Source: Candidatus Hydrogenedentota bacterium (GTDB taxonomy: Bacteria; Hydrogenedentota; Hydrogenedentia; Hydrogenedentales; SLHB01). Taken from it: 64,000 nt of DNA. Location: contig JAKPDK010000184.1 in assembly GCA_029552745.1 (NCBI GenBank), positions 1 through 64,000 on the forward strand, in the 5' to 3' direction. The translations under genes and the position numbers were made by a program. Positions 62,360 to 64,000 of this stretch are shown piece after piece (position 1 is the stretch's first letter; each line of letters begins with the position of its first letter). Below the pieces are notes generated by a model. It was not told where the DNA came from. It saw nothing but the letters and a program-made list of their open reading frames with translations, and made no database searches.

Positions 62360-63547
62360 ATGGCAGAAATGACCCTTGACCAAAAGACGAGAGGGAGGGT
62401 TCCTGTGTCTTCGGAAAAAAATGAGTTCATGCGAAAGGAAAACGGGAGAAAAGGTTCTGTATTGGTTGTAGATGATGAGAATGGTCCCCGCCAGTCTCTC
62501 AGGGTGTTACTCAAGGAAGATTTTGACGTATATCTAGCAAACGACGTGGAATCCGCCCGCGAATTACTCCAACACCAGCCCATCGACGTCATAATCACGG
62601 ACCTTCGTATGCCGAAAGAGTCGGGGCTTAATCTCTTAGAGTACGTGCGCGAGAATTACCCCGATGTGCAAGTTATTATTCTGACCGGTTACGGACAGCT
62701 GGAGTCCGCAATGAAAGCCGTGGAATACGGCGCCTTCGCGTACCTAGAAAAACCTTTTGATAACGCGGCGATGTTCCAGTATGTTCAAAAGGCAGTTGAG
62801 AAACGGCGCAAAGAATTGGAACGCCGTCAATTGGAACATCTCGCTCTGGAAGCCAACCGGTTTGAAACGCTTGGCCGTTTCGTCTCCGGTATGCTTCACG
62901 ACTTATCCACGCCTCTCTCTGTCATCGACAGTTACATTGAGCTCCTGCAAACGGATCCCGAACGCAAGAATATGGAACGAAAACTTCAGGTCATGCACGA
63001 ACAGGCGAAGTTGTGTACGGACCTCATACGCTCCGCAATGAACTTTTTGCGCCACGAGAGCGGCCGCATCGCCCCTGTTAATCTAAACGAAGCCGTTGAG
63101 GCATGCATCTTGGTAAGCAGCCCCGTCTTAAACCGCCAACAAGTTACCTTAGAACACGAACTACAGCCCAATTTGCCCTTGCTTAAAGGCGACTTTGTCC
63201 TCATACGCCAAGCCATATTGAACCTTATCATGAATGCGGTCCAGGCGATGGACGGGCAGGAAACACCTCGTGAGATCCACCTGCGCACTTGGAGCTCTGA
63301 AGATTCGGTTTGGTTCTCGGTTCAAGATACGGGACCCGGAGTACCCGATCCGATACGCCAAAAGATTTTTAATGCCTTTTTTACAACAAAAGGCACAAAA
63401 GGCACAGGCCTCGGTCTCGCCGTGGTGAAATACGTCATGAATCGTCACGGCGGCGAAGTCGTACTGAACGACACCGGGCTTCAAGGCGCCCATTTCGCGC
63501 TGCGTTTCCCTATTGGGACAAATTTTGACGCAATGCCAACCAATTAA
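62360..63547 (+). CDS. Receiver-histidine kinase fusion (REC-HisKA-HATPase)
   Basis: The protein has about 395 residues: an N-terminal receiver (LVVDDENGPRQSLRVLL, Asp81 in VIITDLRMP, Lys131 in YLEKPF), a helical linker, a HisKA domain with His180 (VSGMLHDLSTPLSVID), and an ATPase domain with NLIMNAVQAM, DTGPGVPD and GTGLGLAVVKYV. It has no membrane segment. The receiver-first order means another kinase probably controls its activity. AAGAAGGA precedes the chosen ATG, 15 codons inside a longer open frame. Its end touches the convergent ATP-grasp gene. Confidence 0.92.
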   Translation: MAEMTLDQKTRGRVPVSSEKNEFMRKENGRKGSVLVVDDENGPRQSLRVLLKEDFDVYLANDVESARELLQHQPIDVIITDLRMPKESGLNLLEYVRENYPDVQVIILTGYGQLESAMKAVEYGAFAYLEKPFDNAAMFQYVQKAVEKRRKELERRQLEHLALEANRFETLGRFVSGMLHDLSTPLSVIDSYIELLQTDPERKNMERKLQVMHEQAKLCTDLIRSAMNFLRHESGRIAPVNLNEAVEACILVSSPVLNRQQVTLEHELQPNLPLLKGDFVLIRQAILNLIMNAVQAMDGQETPREIHLRTWSSEDSVWFSVQDTGPGVPDPIRQKIFNAFFTTKGTKGTGLGLAVVKYVMNRHGGEVVLNDTGLQGAHFALRFPIGTNFDAMPTN

Positions 63548-64000
63548 GATACGCTCAGAACCGCCTGCGACTCTGAGGTACTCGTGGCTACACGTTCCAA
63601 GGCAGCCTCGATAATTTTCCTTAACAGGTCCGCGTATCGCATACCCGCCATACCCGCCATAATGTTAAACTTGCCGTCCCAGCACCAACCCGGGTTCGGA
63701 TTCACTTCCAAGAGTTTGATTTCGCCTTGCGCATCCGCCCGAAAATCAAACCGTGCGTAGTCTCGACAACCGAGTCGTTCAAAAAGTTCTTTCGAGTAAT
63801 CATGGAGCTTACGCACTTTGTCCTCATCCAGACGCGCCTCACGGTACCGAATATCTGTCCAATAAGGCGAGCTCGGCATCCACTTGGATTCGTACCCCAA
63901 AATACAAGGCAAATCCGACGGCAAGCCCGAATAATCCACTTCAAGGACAGGCAGCACGTCATACGAAAGTCCCGGATTGCCAATGATTCCCACACTATAT
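63544..64000 (-). CDS. ATP-grasp ligase, C-terminal part (D-Ala-D-Ala ligase-like)
   Basis: Only the last about 152 codons are visible; the frame continues past the right edge, so the internal GTG at 63993 is not the start. The fragment has RLGCRDYARFDFRADAQGEI and LLEVNPNPGW, which is the metal-binding ATP-grasp core resembling D-alanine-D-alanine ligase (typically EVNTxPG). It ends with a short Ser/Thr-rich tail. Substrate cannot be judged from this part. Confidence 0.85.
   Translation of the reverse strand, partial: YSVGIIGNPGLSYDVLPVLEVDYSGLPSDLPCILGYESKWMPSSPYWTDIRYREARLDEDKVRKLHDYSKELFERLGCRDYARFDFRADAQGEIKLLEVNPNPGWCWDGKFNIMAGMAGMRYADLLRKIIEAALERVATSTSESQAVLSVS

Noticed and set aside
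1-64000. CRISPR arrays, tRNA or rRNA genes
   Set aside because: No regularly spaced direct repeats with unique spacers and no tRNA or rRNA signatures were seen by eye.

Overview
The window reads as chromosomal DNA from an uncultured, lipoprotein-rich, diderm-like bacterium specialised on complex glycans. Several traits recur together in Planctomycetota, Lentisphaerota, Hydrogenedentota and Sumerlaeota: MJ0042-type zinc ribbons, a prepilin-like protein with a C-terminal DGH motif, DUF1080 proteins, a DUF6785-like membrane protein, sulfatases, Gfo/Idh/MocA dehydrogenases, UroD-family proteins and a split glycine decarboxylase (gcvPA/gcvPB). The phylum is an inference; no rRNA, tRNA or other decisive marker is present. 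Coding is dense, with many 4-nt ATGA overlaps, and I see no prophage, insertion sequence or CRISPR array.

Layout. 1-2555 (-): 5' part of a large secreted protein with an internal 22-codon duplication. 2556-3374: its promoter and long leader, then a patchwork of dispersed repeats. 3375-6428 (-): lytic transglycosylase and sugar-type dehydrogenase. 6643-9693 (+): HDOD protein and hybrid histidine kinase. 15642-9701 (-): one operon of a glycosyltransferase, gcvT, gcvH, gcvPA, gcvPB and a lipoate ligase. 15790-26772 (+): a nine-gene operon with two zinc-ribbon proteins, a glycosyltransferase, a degenerate GH3 protein, a propeller-GH9 fusion, a phosphoesterase, a CinA-like protein, a 3D-domain lipoprotein and a membrane protein, closed by a terminator.

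26843-44972: a glycan and nutrient region with DUF1080, a DUF6785-like protein, an Opp-type peptide importer with one ATPase gene, a sulfatase, a beta-helix protein, a second-messenger-free glycosyltransferase pair, a Tat-exported sugar-isomerase-like protein, a DUF5009/HGSNAT-like acyltransferase and a methyltransferase. 45094-49198: xerC/D-type recombinase, two lipoproteins separated by a strongly folded intergenic stretch, an NtrC-type regulator with Glu at the phosphorylation site, and tatA. 49789-55614: UroD-family protein and a GntR/LacI-type regulator divergent from a prepilin-like protein, a small lipoprotein and an alpha-L-rhamnosidase-like enzyme.

55891-62148 (+): an eight-gene envelope and housekeeping operon (membrane protein, YvyF-like protein, small membrane protein, amidase, GerMN protein, murI, YibQ-like deacetylase, tsaD) behind a good sigma-70 promoter. 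A set of helically phased 8-bp motifs then precedes a REC-histidine kinase fusion, and the window ends inside an ATP-grasp gene.

The most unusual items are the multi-hairpin region at 46767-46910, the phased motif array at 62167-62261, the GH3 protein that has lost its catalytic signatures, the pseudo-receiver in the sigma-54 activator, the YvyF-like gene in a cell-wall operon, and the duplicated ribosome-binding site and start of the prepilin-like gene. None of these by itself proves a new system.
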